A stretch of DNA of 64,000 nucleotides, taken from an uncultured Paracoccaceae bacterium (GTDB lineage: Bacteria > Pseudomonadota > Alphaproteobacteria > Rhodobacterales > Rhodobacteraceae). The notes beneath the pieces were generated by a model. It did no database searches and was not told where the DNA came from. It saw only the letters and a program-made list of their open reading frames with translations. The stretch is from NCBI GenBank assembly GCA_947492825.1, contig CANLNT010000001.1, forward strand, positions 744,001 through 808,000, given 5' to 3'. The stretch's first letter is position 1. Every line of letters starts with the position of its first letter. The translations under genes were made by a program, and so were the position numbers. This document shows, piece after piece, positions 56,088 through 64,000 of the stretch.

Positions 56088-59030
56088 TCACCCCTGCGGC
56101 AACTGCAGCGCGTAGGTCCGGCCACGTTTGACGTAGTTCAGCGCACTGTCGCCAATCGCCGTCACGCGCCCACCGTCAAGTGAACTCCCGACTTCGACCT
56201 TCACAAACCGGCCATTGCCCATGCGCACCAGCGCGCGGCGGTCGCCGGGGCGACCATAGACACCAATCAGGTTAATGTCGCGCAGGCGGATCGCATTGTC
56301 GGCGGTGGCCGCCCGCGCCACGGTTGTGGCGGTGGGCCCAGACGGGGTGGCGGGTGCTGTGCGCACCTGCTGGGTCGGGGCCGCTGCCACCGTGGCCGCT
56401 GCCGCCGATTGCTGCCGCGCGCTGCGCTGTTCGGCGGCTGCTACCACGCGGGCAAAGTTGCGTGGCCGTGTATCAGGCCGGGCCGAGACGCGCACAGCGC
56501 GCGGCGTGACCGTGACAAAGGCACTGGGTGGGGCGGCCTCTGCGATGGCGGCGACAACATCGGAAATGTCCGGCGTCTCGGGTTCGGGTTCAGCCGCCGG
56601 GGCCAGACCTGCGGGCCGCAGGCTGGGGCGGAACCCCGCCAGTGCAGGGTCGGCAAACACCGGCGCGGGGATCACTGCTGTAACCGCATCTTCGGGGCGC
56701 AGGCTGGGGCGCAAACCGGCAAGGCGCACGCCACCGGCGGTGCTGACCACTTCGGTAATTGTGGCTTCAATGGCCGCTTCATCCGCAGGCGCCAGATCCG
56801 CGAATGATGCAGGCCGCAGGGGTGGTCGCAAATCCGGCGCGCCCGTGATCACGATCAGCCCTTCCTCGACCGGGGACGCGTCGGGCACTGGTGCTGTGGC
56901 GTCTTCCGCAGGGGCGGCCGTCGCTGGGGCCAGACCTTCAGGGCGCAACGGCGGCACAATATCCGGGCGGCCAGCGATCAACACCAGACCCTCCTCGGGC
57001 GTGTCCTCCGGTCCGGTCTCTGTGGTTGGTTCAGGTGCGACTTCTGCCACCTCAGTCTCGGCCTCAGTCTCGGCCTCGGCTTCGGTCTCCGTCACCTCTG
57101 CCGGTGCGTCCGCAACCTCAGTTTCCAAGGTGTCGGGCACCCCGGGCACCTCAGGCGCTTCGGCCTCCTGCGGGATCAGCCCCTCTGGCCGCAACGGCGG
57201 AACCACAGGCGGACGACCAGCCACAAGGATCAATCCCTCGCCATTGGCGGCCACGGGGCTGGGGTCGGGGGCGGCGATAATTTCGGTGCCGGGGCGCAGA
57301 GGCGGCTGCAACGCCGGTGCGCCTGCAATGACCATCGCACCATCCGGCGTCATCACCCCATCTGCCGTGGCAAGAATGAACCCGCGCAGATCGCGCTGAT
57401 ACACCGTGCCCGGTGGCGGTGGGTTGCGCGGGGCATCCAGCGGCAGATCGCGAAACAGCGCATCGGTGGCGGGCAAGGTCAGCTGCTCAGGCCGTTCCGC
57501 GGCGGTCACAATCGCGCTCTCGCGCAGGCCGTCCAACGTGGCAATTTGCGGCTCGAGCGGGAACCGCGGCGCGCGTTGGTAGACCCCGGTTGCGGCATAA
57601 ATGCGGTCCGCTTCGGCGGGGCTCAGCACACGTCCTGCAGGCGCGCGCACCACGGGCAGGGGCGGGGCCTCTGCCGCCTCAACCGGCGTGTCATCCACCG
57701 GCGCAAGCGCGGACGGCGCCGGTGTCGCCTCTGGCACATCTTGCGCAATGACAGGCAGCGTCTCTGGTGCGGGCACCACCTCTGCCGGGGCCGCGGCGGT
57801 CTCATTCTTGGGGTCATCACCGCCCCAAAGCCAGGCCAACCCCTCTTCTGACCAGGTGTTGGCCCATAAGGCGATCAGGAACAAAAAGACCAACAGCCCC
57901 GCGGTCAGCTTCAGCGCCAGAAAACGTGGCTTGCCACGGTCCTCTGCGGCCTTGTCCAACGCGGTTGTCCGGGTCTTGGCCGGGGTGGGTTTCGGCGGTG
58001 CGGTCACCACCTTGTCGGCGGGGGCCTCGGGCACCGCGCGCACTGTCGCAAAAGAAGTATCCGTCTTCGCCGCATCTTCGGGCTTACCGGTCAGCGCCGG
58101 TGCGTCAACCGGCTCGGGCGTGTCCACGACCACCGGTTTGGGCGGTTTGCCCGGCAGATCCAACACCGGCGAGGCGACCGCCGGGCCTGCTGTTTCCGCA
58201 ACCGGCACCACCGGTGGCGGCGCTTCCTTGCGGCGGGTAAACAGCGGCTCGATCTCCGGTGTGGCTGCCACGTCTTCTTCGGACGCGGGCGCAGTCACAG
58301 GCGGGACCGTCTCCGCCTTGGGCAGGTCCTGCGGTGGCAGGCTCTTGCCGCCCCGACTGCGCGAGGCAAAGACTACCTCTGGCGCGGGTTCAGGCTCTGG
58401 GGCGACATCGGGTGCGACATCCACCTGCGCGGCTTCCGCCGGTCCCGGCGCGGCCACCGCCACAACTGGCGCTGCTTCTTCAACGGGTTCAGGGTCTGGC
58501 AAGGTCGCCGCACCAATCACCTTGACCGGCTCTGTGTCGCGCTCCGGCATCTCTGCAGGGTCCAGCCCTTTGACAGGGCCAAAGAACACCTCGCTCTGAA
58601 ACGTAAACGGCTCTGCAATCGCAACAAAAGCCACCGGGTTAAACCCGTGCTCACGCGCAAACGCTTGCGCCTCGTCCAACGTCTCGCGCGCGACAGCGGC
58701 GATATGCGTGCGCCCGCCAGTGCGGTCAAAATCAATGACCAGATCGTCAATCGCATAAGGCGTTGCCCCGTCCAGCGCGCCATGCACATCCTCAAGCGAG
58801 GTCTGCGCCGTCTCAATGGTTGCAAACTTGATCTGCTCGGGCGGGATCAGCAGCTTGGTGCGCAACCCGCCGGGTTCCAGCATCAGCGCCGACTTGCGCA
58901 GCACCGCCAATGCACCCTTCAGGTCCGCATCATCCAGCGCGACCTCTCCGACCAGATGCCAACCGCCCTGCACGCGGTGCAACAGGCGGATGCCATCAAA
59001 GGACAGAGAAAGCGCAAAGTTCGGCGTCAT
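56088..59030 (-). CDS. PilM/GspL-like to PilP/GspC-like fused protein with PPLRP repeats
   Basis: 980 residues from ATG at 59030. Residues 1-165 resemble the cytoplasmic actin-like domain of GspL/PilM (SLSFDGIRLLHRVQGGWHLV, then DALDGATPYAIDDLVIDFDR-like). A Pro/Ala-rich linker, then one helix near 380 (LKLTAGLLVFLFLIALW). The periplasmic part holds degenerate repeats of the form VAGRPxxxPPLRPEGL (at least six, around 590-830). The C-terminal 60 residues (INLIGVYGRPGDRRALVRM, then VKVEVGSSLDGGRVTAIGD) match the homology domain of GspC/PilP. No other secretin or pilus genes lie nearby. Function is inferred, not proven. Confidence 0.68.
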   Translation of the reverse strand: MTPNFALSLSFDGIRLLHRVQGGWHLVGEVALDDADLKGALAVLRKSALMLEPGGLRTKLLIPPEQIKFATIETAQTSLEDVHGALDGATPYAIDDLVIDFDRTGGRTHIAAVARETLDEAQAFAREHGFNPVAFVAIAEPFTFQSEVFFGPVKGLDPAEMPERDTEPVKVIGAATLPDPEPVEEAAPVVAVAAPGPAEAAQVDVAPDVAPEPEPAPEVVFASRSRGGKSLPPQDLPKAETVPPVTAPASEEDVAATPEIEPLFTRRKEAPPPVVPVAETAGPAVASPVLDLPGKPPKPVVVDTPEPVDAPALTGKPEDAAKTDTSFATVRAVPEAPADKVVTAPPKPTPAKTRTTALDKAAEDRGKPRFLALKLTAGLLVFLFLIALWANTWSEEGLAWLWGGDDPKNETAAAPAEVVPAPETLPVIAQDVPEATPAPSALAPVDDTPVEAAEAPPLPVVRAPAGRVLSPAEADRIYAATGVYQRAPRFPLEPQIATLDGLRESAIVTAAERPEQLTLPATDALFRDLPLDAPRNPPPPGTVYQRDLRGFILATADGVMTPDGAMVIAGAPALQPPLRPGTEIIAAPDPSPVAANGEGLILVAGRPPVVPPLRPEGLIPQEAEAPEVPGVPDTLETEVADAPAEVTETEAEAETEAETEVAEVAPEPTTETGPEDTPEEGLVLIAGRPDIVPPLRPEGLAPATAAPAEDATAPVPDASPVEEGLIVITGAPDLRPPLRPASFADLAPADEAAIEATITEVVSTAGGVRLAGLRPSLRPEDAVTAVIPAPVFADPALAGFRPSLRPAGLAPAAEPEPETPDISDVVAAIAEAAPPSAFVTVTPRAVRVSARPDTRPRNFARVVAAAEQRSARQQSAAAATVAAAPTQQVRTAPATPSGPTATTVARAATADNAIRLRDINLIGVYGRPGDRRALVRMGNGRFVKVEVGSSLDGGRVTAIGDSALNYVKRGRTYALQLPQG

Positions 59031-59203
59031 ACGGGTGGCCTTAGCATCCCTTGGCGTTGTGCAAAACAGGCTTTGCACCTCTTGTGAATCCTAAAGCAAT
59101 TTCTCGCCAAATCCAAGGTCTTGCACGGGGCCTCGCCAAGGAAAGGCTTGCAGCGCGCGTCTCATCAGCAGACCATATCCCCAAACCGATGACGGAGGCT
59201 TCG

Positions 59204-59884
59204 ATGCGCATCTTTCTCACCCTGACTTTTCTGGCCCTTGCCACACCCGCCCTGGCGCAGGACCCGCAGATTTCTGTCACCGGCCGGGGCGAGGTGGCCG
59301 TGGCTCCCGACATCGCCCGGATCACGCTGGGCGTCGCGCAAGAGGCGCAAGCCGCGACAGAGGCGATGGACCTGATGGGCGCAGATCTGGCCCGTGTGCT
59401 TGATGGGCTGACCGCCGCAGGCATCGCACCTGCGGATATGCAAACCTCTGGCCTGAACCTAGAGGTGATCCGCGACTACAACAACACCCGCAACACGCCG
59501 CGCATCACCGGCTATATCGCGCGCAGCGACATCGCCGTCACGATCCGCGATCTCGATGCGCTGGGGGCGGTGCTGGACAATCTGATCGAAGGCGGTGCCA
59601 ACCAGATGAACGGTTTGCAATTTGATGTGGCCGACCGCGCCCCGCATCTGGCCGCTGCCCGCGCGGCCGCCGTCACGGATGCCCGCACCAAGGCCGAAAC
59701 CTTCGCCGCTGCGGCTGATCTGACCCTGGGTGCGGTCCAAAACATCCGCGAAGGCGCCACCTCCGGGCCACCAATGCCGATGATGGAAATGCGGATGGCC
59801 GCCGACAGCGGTCCGGTGCCCGTGGCCGAGGGCCAGATCACCATCAGCGCCGATGTCGCCATCACCTACGCCCTTATGCCCTGA
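59204..59884 (+). CDS. SIMPL-domain periplasmic protein
   Basis: A 226-residue exported protein. Leader FLTLTFLALATPALAQD; the SIMPL (DUF541) domain starts ISVTGRGEVAVAPDIARITL and ends ITISADVAITYAL. GGAGG precedes ATG at 59204. The frame is open upstream to 59051 through the start of the divergent gene but without support. Role in stress resistance is suggested for the family but not proven. Confidence 0.85.
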   Translation: MRIFLTLTFLALATPALAQDPQISVTGRGEVAVAPDIARITLGVAQEAQAATEAMDLMGADLARVLDGLTAAGIAPADMQTSGLNLEVIRDYNNTRNTPRITGYIARSDIAVTIRDLDALGAVLDNLIEGGANQMNGLQFDVADRAPHLAAARAAAVTDARTKAETFAAAADLTLGAVQNIREGATSGPPMPMMEMRMAADSGPVPVAEGQITISADVAITYALMP

Positions 59885-59895
59885 CGCGTCCCACG

Positions 59896-59990
59896 CTTCT
59901 TCTGGCCAAAAATATCCTCGCCCGGCAGGGCGAAACCGCATCTTCCGCGCAGGTGTTTACATCATGGGGTAGGGCGGGGTTCACCCCGCC
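59896..59990 (+). repeat. Dispersed intergenic element, copy B
   Basis: CTTCTTCTGGCCAAAAATAT starts 11 bases after the SIMPL stop; GGCAGGGCGAAACCGCATCT follows, and GGCGGGG, loop TTCA, CCCCGCC closes the element. Nearly the same as the copies at 50413 and 61843. Confidence 0.88.
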
Positions 59991-60036
59991 ACACCGTTTC
60001 GCGTGCGCCCGGAGGCCGGGCTTCAGACCAGCGGCC

Positions 60037-61329
60037 TTATGCTGTGGCCTTGCTCAACGCCTGATCCAGATCGGCAATCAGATCATCGGCATCTTCAATC
60101 CCGATACTGACCCGCACCACCTCTGGTGCGGCACCCGCCGCGCGCTGCTGGTCTTCGGTTAACTGCCGGTGGGTGGTGCTGGCCGAATGAATGATCAGCG
60201 ATCGCGTATCGCCCAGATTGGCGACATGGCTGAAGATCTCCAGACTGTCGATCAGCTTGATACAAGCGTCATATCCGCCCTTCACCCCAAAGGTGAACAG
60301 CGCACCCGCGCCCTTGGGGCAAACCTTCTTGACCCGTTTGAAATAGGGGCTGGATTTCAACCCTGCATAGGTCACGAACGCCACCCGGTCGTCGGCTTCC
60401 AGCCAGGCGGCGACCTTCTCGGCATTCTCTACGTGGCGTTCCATCCGCAGCGACAGCGTCTCGATCCCCATCAGCGTGTAATGCGCCGCCTGCGGGTTCA
60501 TCGTCATACCCAGATCGCGTAGACCAATGGCGATCCCGTGAAAGGTGAAGGCCAGCGGGCCGAATGTCTCTGCGAACTTCAAGCCGTGATAGGCCGGCTC
60601 CGGCTGCGACATGCTTGGGAACTTGTCATTGGCCGCCCAGTCAAACTTGCCTGAATCCACCACGCAGCCACCGGTGACAGTGCCGTTACCAGTCAGGTAC
60701 TTGGTGGTCGAATGCACCACCAGCGTGGCACCCAACTCAATGGGGCGGCACAGGTAGGGCGTGGCGCTGGTGTTGTCGATAATCAGCGGAATGCCCGCCG
60801 CATCAGCGATATCGGCAATCGCGCGCACATCCATGATGTAGCCGCCGGGGTTGGCAATCGCCTCTCCGAACACGGCGCGGGTGTCATCATCAATAGCCGC
60901 CTTCACCGCCTCCGGGTCGTCAAAGTCGACAAACTTTGCCGACCAGCCAAAGCGCTTGATCGTCTGGGAAAACTGCGTGACCGTCCCGCCATAAAGCCGG
61001 GTCGAGGCGACGACATTCTTGCCCGGTCCCATCAGCGGGAACAGCGCCATGATCTGAGCGGCATGGCCCGACGAACAGCACACCGCGCCAACGCCACCTT
61101 CCAATGTCGCAATCCGCTCTTGCAGTGCGGCGATGGTGGGGTTGGTCAACCGGCTGTAGATGTATCCAACCTCTTGCAGATTGAACAAGGCTGCCGCGTG
61201 ATCGGCATCCCGAAACACATAGGCGGTGCTTTGATAGATCGGCACCTGCCGTGCGCCCGTCGCCGGGTCAGGCCGCGCACCTGCATGAATTTGCAGCGTG
61301 TCAAAGCCGTAGGATGGTCCGTCAGTCAT
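60037..61329 (-). CDS. metY: O-acetylhomoserine sulfhydrylase (PLP enzyme)
   Basis: A 430-residue Cys/Met metabolism PLP enzyme. SSGHAAQIMALFPL (PLP phosphate), DNTSATPYLCRPIELGA and the catalytic lysine in VHSTTKYLTGNGTVTGG. Length fits O-acetylhomoserine aminocarboxypropyltransferase rather than shorter cystathionine lyases. Makes homocysteine (or methionine with methanethiol). AAAGGGAG precedes the ATG. Divergent from a VOC gene. Confidence 0.9.
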   Translation of the reverse strand: MTDGPSYGFDTLQIHAGARPDPATGARQVPIYQSTAYVFRDADHAAALFNLQEVGYIYSRLTNPTIAALQERIATLEGGVGAVCCSSGHAAQIMALFPLMGPGKNVVASTRLYGGTVTQFSQTIKRFGWSAKFVDFDDPEAVKAAIDDDTRAVFGEAIANPGGYIMDVRAIADIADAAGIPLIIDNTSATPYLCRPIELGATLVVHSTTKYLTGNGTVTGGCVVDSGKFDWAANDKFPSMSQPEPAYHGLKFAETFGPLAFTFHGIAIGLRDLGMTMNPQAAHYTLMGIETLSLRMERHVENAEKVAAWLEADDRVAFVTYAGLKSSPYFKRVKKVCPKGAGALFTFGVKGGYDACIKLIDSLEIFSHVANLGDTRSLIIHSASTTHRQLTEDQQRAAGAAPEVVRVSIGIEDADDLIADLDQALSKATA

Positions 61330-61416
61330 TGTTCACTCCCTTTGAAAACTGTCGCGACAAGGTGTAGGCGGAAACCAAAGGGCACTCAACGCCTCGCACT
61401 GTCAAAAGGACATGAT

Positions 61417-61830
61417 ATGCCGCATCCCTTCCATCTGGCCTTCCACGTTCGCGATCTGGACGAAGCGCGCGAATTCTATTCCGCAGCGCTTGGCGCAACA
61501 GAAGGCCGCTCAACGGACAGCTGGGTGGATTTCGATTTCTTCGGTCATCAGCTGTCCCTGCACCGCGGCGAGCCATTTGCAAATGCACCCACCGGCAAGG
61601 TCGGCGATCACATGGTGCCGATGCCGCATTTCGGGATCGTGCTGCCGCTGGACGATTGGACCACGCTGGCCGGACGGCTGGAAGAGCGGCAAACCGATTT
61701 CATCATCGCCCCCTCGGTCCGGTTCAAGGGTGAACCGGGTGAGCAATGGACCATGTTCTTCCGCGACCCCTCCGGCAACCCGATCGAGGTTAAGGGTTTC
61801 GCCGAAACCTCCGGCATCTTCGCCGCCTAG
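61417..61830 (+). CDS. VOC-family (glyoxalase-fold) protein
   Basis: A 137-residue two-module VOC protein. FHLAFHVRDLDEAREFYSAA and the second half FRDPSGNPIEVKGF give metal-ligand positions (His, Glu). AAAAGGA lies before ATG at 61417. Similar to bleomycin-resistance/dioxygenase fold proteins; substrate unknown. Confidence 0.85.
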   Translation: MPHPFHLAFHVRDLDEAREFYSAALGATEGRSTDSWVDFDFFGHQLSLHRGEPFANAPTGKVGDHMVPMPHFGIVLPLDDWTTLAGRLEERQTDFIIAPSVRFKGEPGEQWTMFFRDPSGNPIEVKGFAETSGIFAA

Positions 61831-61842
61831 CGATACCCCATT

Positions 61843-61938
61843 CTTCTTCTGGCCAAAAATATCCGCGCCCGGCAGGGCGCAACCGCATCTTTCGCGCCAT
61901 CATCCGCCTCAAAGGGGTAGGGCGGGGTTCACCCCGCC
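61843..61938 (+). repeat. Dispersed intergenic element, copy C
   Basis: CTTCTTCTGGCCAAAAATAT starts 12 bases after the VOC stop; GGCAGGGCGCAACCGCATCT and then GGCGGGG, loop TTCA, CCCCGCC complete the element, same order as copies A and B. Confidence 0.88.
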
Positions 61939-62118
61939 GCTCCGTCTGAACAAAGCGTTAAAATCGCCCATTTCGCGTTAACGCAATCCTACCGTGGTTG
62001 GGTCGCCTCTGCATCACTTCCGATTGGCGAATGCAGTGGCATCAAGGCGTTGTCACCGCGCCCTTGATCTTAACCACCGCACGGTGAGGTGTGGCGACGG
62101 ACTTGCGTCAGCATGGGA

Positions 62119-62151
62119 TGTGTATGGCATGTGCATGGTTTGTGCATGGCA
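62119..62151 (+). repeat. Three 11-bp tandem repeats
   Basis: TGTGTATGGCA, TGTGCATGGTT and TGTGCATGGCA follow one another without gaps, ending two bases before the stop codon of the minus-strand glycosyltransferase-like gene. The period equals about one helical turn. Confidence 0.8.
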
Positions 62152-62153
62152 CC

Positions 62154-63155
62154 TCAGCGCATCCAGAACCCGGCCGATTTGATCTTGTTGCGTAGCTTCT
62201 TTTCGGGGCGAGGCAGGTCGTTTTGGTCGAACATCGCGCGCACCTTCTGGCCGCGTCCCTGAAAGATCATCCGCTTGAACGGCTCGTAATTCTTCAACCA
62301 TTTCTTGATCTTATTGGGTGCAGCGACGGTTTCCATCACCTGCACCGCATGATCACTTTCGCGCGCATAAAAGAGCGGCAGCATCCTGTAGTGACAGGTT
62401 AACGCCCCATCCAGCCCGTTCAGGTTTTCCCCCGGACGACCACCGCCAAAAGAATGGATCACAAGCGGCAGAACCACCTGATCCAACCAAGGATCCAGCG
62501 GTTGAATAACCAGCTCTTCAGGCCGGTCATCGCGCACCGCAAGTGCGTATTCCAGGAACCGCGCGCCAAAGGCTTCCGGGTCGTGCCCAATGAACCACCC
62601 GGCGTTAAAGTACAGATATCGTTGCCAATATTCATCCGGCTGTGACACATCCAGCGTGCTTTCAAACTCCAGCCCGAACTTGTCGTAAAGCGATTTCCAG
62701 ATCGCCGTATAGCCCGGCCAGTACAGCTCTTCGACCGGCCATGTCCCCTCGCGCTTCATCGAGGCGCTGGGATAATCAAAGTTAATATCCAGCCCCATCA
62801 GCTCGCCTGTCACCAGCGTATCGGTGTCAAAAAAGATGAACGGCTCACCAGCAGGCAAGGTGACAAGCCCTTCGATCTTGTTGCCATAAGGGTAAGCCTC
62901 GCCAAAGTGCTGGTTTTCAAAGGGGATCACTTCTGCCCCAAGCTCGGTCAGCACGGCTTTGATTTCGCTCGACATTGTCGGGTCTTTGGCCCAGCGGGCA
63001 TTGGCCTGTGGCTCGGCCACAATGACGCGCCCGTCAAACAGCGGCGACATCGCCCGCAGGCTGGCCACAAACAGCACTGCCTCATACTGAAGCCGGCCCG
63101 CCTGACCGACGATCATGATGTTAAACCTTTGGCGTGGCTTGTTTTTCGTCGCCAT
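62154..63155 (-). CDS. Glycosyltransferase-like protein (GT-A type DxD)
   Basis: 333 residues. FNIMIVGQAGRLQYEAVLF opens a Rossmann-like domain and EPFIFFDTDTLVTGEL contains a DxD motif typical of GT-A nucleotide-sugar enzymes. No leader or membrane segment is seen. Conserved aromatic stretch FNAGWFIGHDPEAFG follows. Donor and acceptor unknown; glycosyltransferase assignment rests on the DxD and overall layout. Confidence 0.55.
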   Translation of the reverse strand: MATKNKPRQRFNIMIVGQAGRLQYEAVLFVASLRAMSPLFDGRVIVAEPQANARWAKDPTMSSEIKAVLTELGAEVIPFENQHFGEAYPYGNKIEGLVTLPAGEPFIFFDTDTLVTGELMGLDINFDYPSASMKREGTWPVEELYWPGYTAIWKSLYDKFGLEFESTLDVSQPDEYWQRYLYFNAGWFIGHDPEAFGARFLEYALAVRDDRPEELVIQPLDPWLDQVVLPLVIHSFGGGRPGENLNGLDGALTCHYRMLPLFYARESDHAVQVMETVAAPNKIKKWLKNYEPFKRMIFQGRGQKVRAMFDQNDLPRPEKKLRNKIKSAGFWMR

Positions 63156-63234
63156 CACACACTGCCTGCCTTGCTTTTTCAGGCACTATAGAGTGCAATC
63201 CCCACAGGCACTAGTTTTGAAAATGAGGCCACAG

Positions 63235-63741
63235 ATGTTTGAGATATTTCTGCCCTACCTGATTGGAACCGCACTGGGCATTTCGCCGCAAAGTGCCCCG
63301 GAAAACAACGAGATGGCAAGTGTTGGCGACGGGTCGGGCGATGTTGCCATGGAGCGCACGCCAGAAGATCAGACGCCGACCGGTCAATTCACCACCGCCA
63401 CGGAAATCAAACCAATTCTTAACGCCACCATGGGAAGCTGGGTCGCAGTGCGGAATTGGGAAGGTCAGGATCTGGTCTATTTCACCCAATTGCTCGCCTG
63501 GCGCTGCGGCATCTGGGACATCAGCTATGGCATTAACGGTGCCGACCCGGATCAGGTCTTGCCGATGGAACCCTGCCACGAAGGCACCAACAGCCCGAAT
63601 GCGCTAACGGATATCGAAAATTTCCTGCCCTATGTCGTCTTGCCTGAAAACACCGTTGAAAATCTTACGGTTCAGTTAACGCTCGACGATGGGTCAGTGT
63701 TGATCAACAGCTACGATCGTCCGGCGATCCAGATGCCTTAA
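63235..63741 (+). CDS. Hypothetical protein, possibly exported
   Basis: 168 residues; ATG at 63235 preceded by GAGG at a good distance. The N-terminus FEIFLPYLIGTALGI is hydrophobic and may be a leader or anchor. Two cysteines (AWRCGIWDI and MEPCHEG) might pair. C-terminal strands NLTVQLTLDDGSVLINSY. Divergent from the glycosyltransferase-like gene. No family recognised. Confidence 0.6.
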   Translation: MFEIFLPYLIGTALGISPQSAPENNEMASVGDGSGDVAMERTPEDQTPTGQFTTATEIKPILNATMGSWVAVRNWEGQDLVYFTQLLAWRCGIWDISYGINGADPDQVLPMEPCHEGTNSPNALTDIENFLPYVVLPENTVENLTVQLTLDDGSVLINSYDRPAIQMP

Positions 63742-63819
63742 TGCGCTCTTGCGCGCATAATGCATTGTTTTCGTTGCGGGAAATCGCCGCTCCGTCTGGT
63801 GGGCCTTCAAGGGTGAAAG

Positions 63820-63903
63820 TGGTGGGCGACCCTGGAATCGAACCAGGCGTGCGTCTCCGCGAGGGAGTTACAGTCCCCTGCCACACCTTGCGGCCTGTCG
63901 CCC
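63820..63903 (-). tRNA. tRNA-Tyr (GTA)
   Basis: The minus strand folds as a class II tRNA: acceptor GGGCGAC with GTCGCCC, anticodon stem-loop GGGGA-CTGTAAC-TCCCT with anticodon GTA, a long variable arm (CGCGGAGACGCACG), T-arm CCTGG-TTCGATT-CCAGG, discriminator A and an encoded CCA. 84 bases with CCA. Confidence 0.95.
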
Positions 63904-64000
63904 ACTGGCGCGCTGGATAGCCTTGGCCCCTTGGGGCGTCAAGACGAAAATCGCGCGCATTTGGCACGGGTTCACAGGGGCCGCATAGTCAGGTATCGGC

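Larger units (their letters stand above)
61831..62153. other. Intergenic 323 bases: repeat element and 11-bp tandem
   Basis: Holds the dispersed element copy C (61843-61938) and a three-unit 11-bp tandem repeat (62119-62151). No gene was seen in the rest. Confidence 0.6.

Noticed and set aside
61330-61416. Possible SAM riboswitch upstream of metY
   Set aside because: The 87-base gap shows no SAM-II or other known riboswitch pattern; only a ribosome-binding site AAAGGGAG was found.
63820-63903. tRNA-Tyr as attachment site for the accessory block
   Set aside because: The block ends about 18 kb away and no integrase or repeat of the tRNA end was seen near it.

Overview
The window reads as a chromosomal segment of an alphaproteobacterium of the Rhodobacterales (Roseobacter group). 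It is GC-rich by eye and densely packed. It carries gene families and neighbourhoods familiar from that order: secG beside pyrG, purA with a DUF2842 gene, hflK-hflC-DUF2065, a DegP-type protease, a MipA/OmpV porin-like protein, a cobS/cobT divergent pair, and an RTX protein. No rRNA, integrase, intact insertion sequence, phage gene or CRISPR array was seen. The only RNA gene found is a tRNA-Tyr near the right edge.

Layout. 1-7.4 kb (minus strand) is a polar amino acid ABC transporter (ATPase, binding protein, two permeases) joined to two glutamine synthetase-like ligases and a class I glutamine amidotransferase; a THUMP-type RNA methyltransferase sits inside the transporter cluster. 7.4-10.1 kb has a PhnD-like protein, a TerB-like protein, a secreted protein of unknown function and rRNA methyltransferase RlmJ. 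10.1-15.3 kb is housekeeping: MipA-like, pyrG, secG, a DUF6524 membrane protein, purA and DUF2842. 15.4-18.0 kb is one very acidic low-complexity protein with a perfect 11-copy hexanucleotide array. 18.1-26.0 kb holds thiamine pyrophosphokinase, an EamA transporter, two GNAT acetyltransferases, a methyltransferase, serine ammonia-lyase, a GST, an IalB-like protein and rpiA. 26.3-31.8 kb holds an RTX calcium-binding protein, glutathione reductase and hflK-hflC-DUF2065.

31.8-44.6 kb looks like an accessory block between hflC-DUF2065 and degP, which I recall as usually close together in this order. It has lower apparent gene density, several long non-coding stretches and four regulators (one AraC-type with a membrane N-terminus, two LysR, one HxlR). 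These control small clusters: a coupled DUF4260 / S41 peptidase / serine hydrolase operon, a GST / NTF2-like / tautomerase operon, a Tat-exported duplicated YdhR-like protein, a cytochrome b561 and a nitronate monooxygenase. A frameshifted CPBP-protease-like remnant lies in it. Taken together the block suggests detoxification or electrophile/redox stress plus periplasmic hydrolysis; this is inference.

44.6-64 kb returns to core-like content: a Popeye-like membrane cNMP-fold protein, degP, a diguanylate cyclase, a lipoprotein, ferredoxin, a VCBS-like exported protein, cobS/cobT, a Kef-type antiporter, an Lrp-family regulator divergent from 4-hydroxyphenylpyruvate dioxygenase, a 980-residue PilM/GspL-like to PilP/GspC-like fusion with PPLRP repeats, a SIMPL protein, metY, a VOC protein, a glycosyltransferase-like protein and tRNA-Tyr. 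A dispersed intergenic element (motif TTCTTCTGGCCAAAAATATCC followed by a GC hairpin) sits directly downstream of stop codons at several sites.
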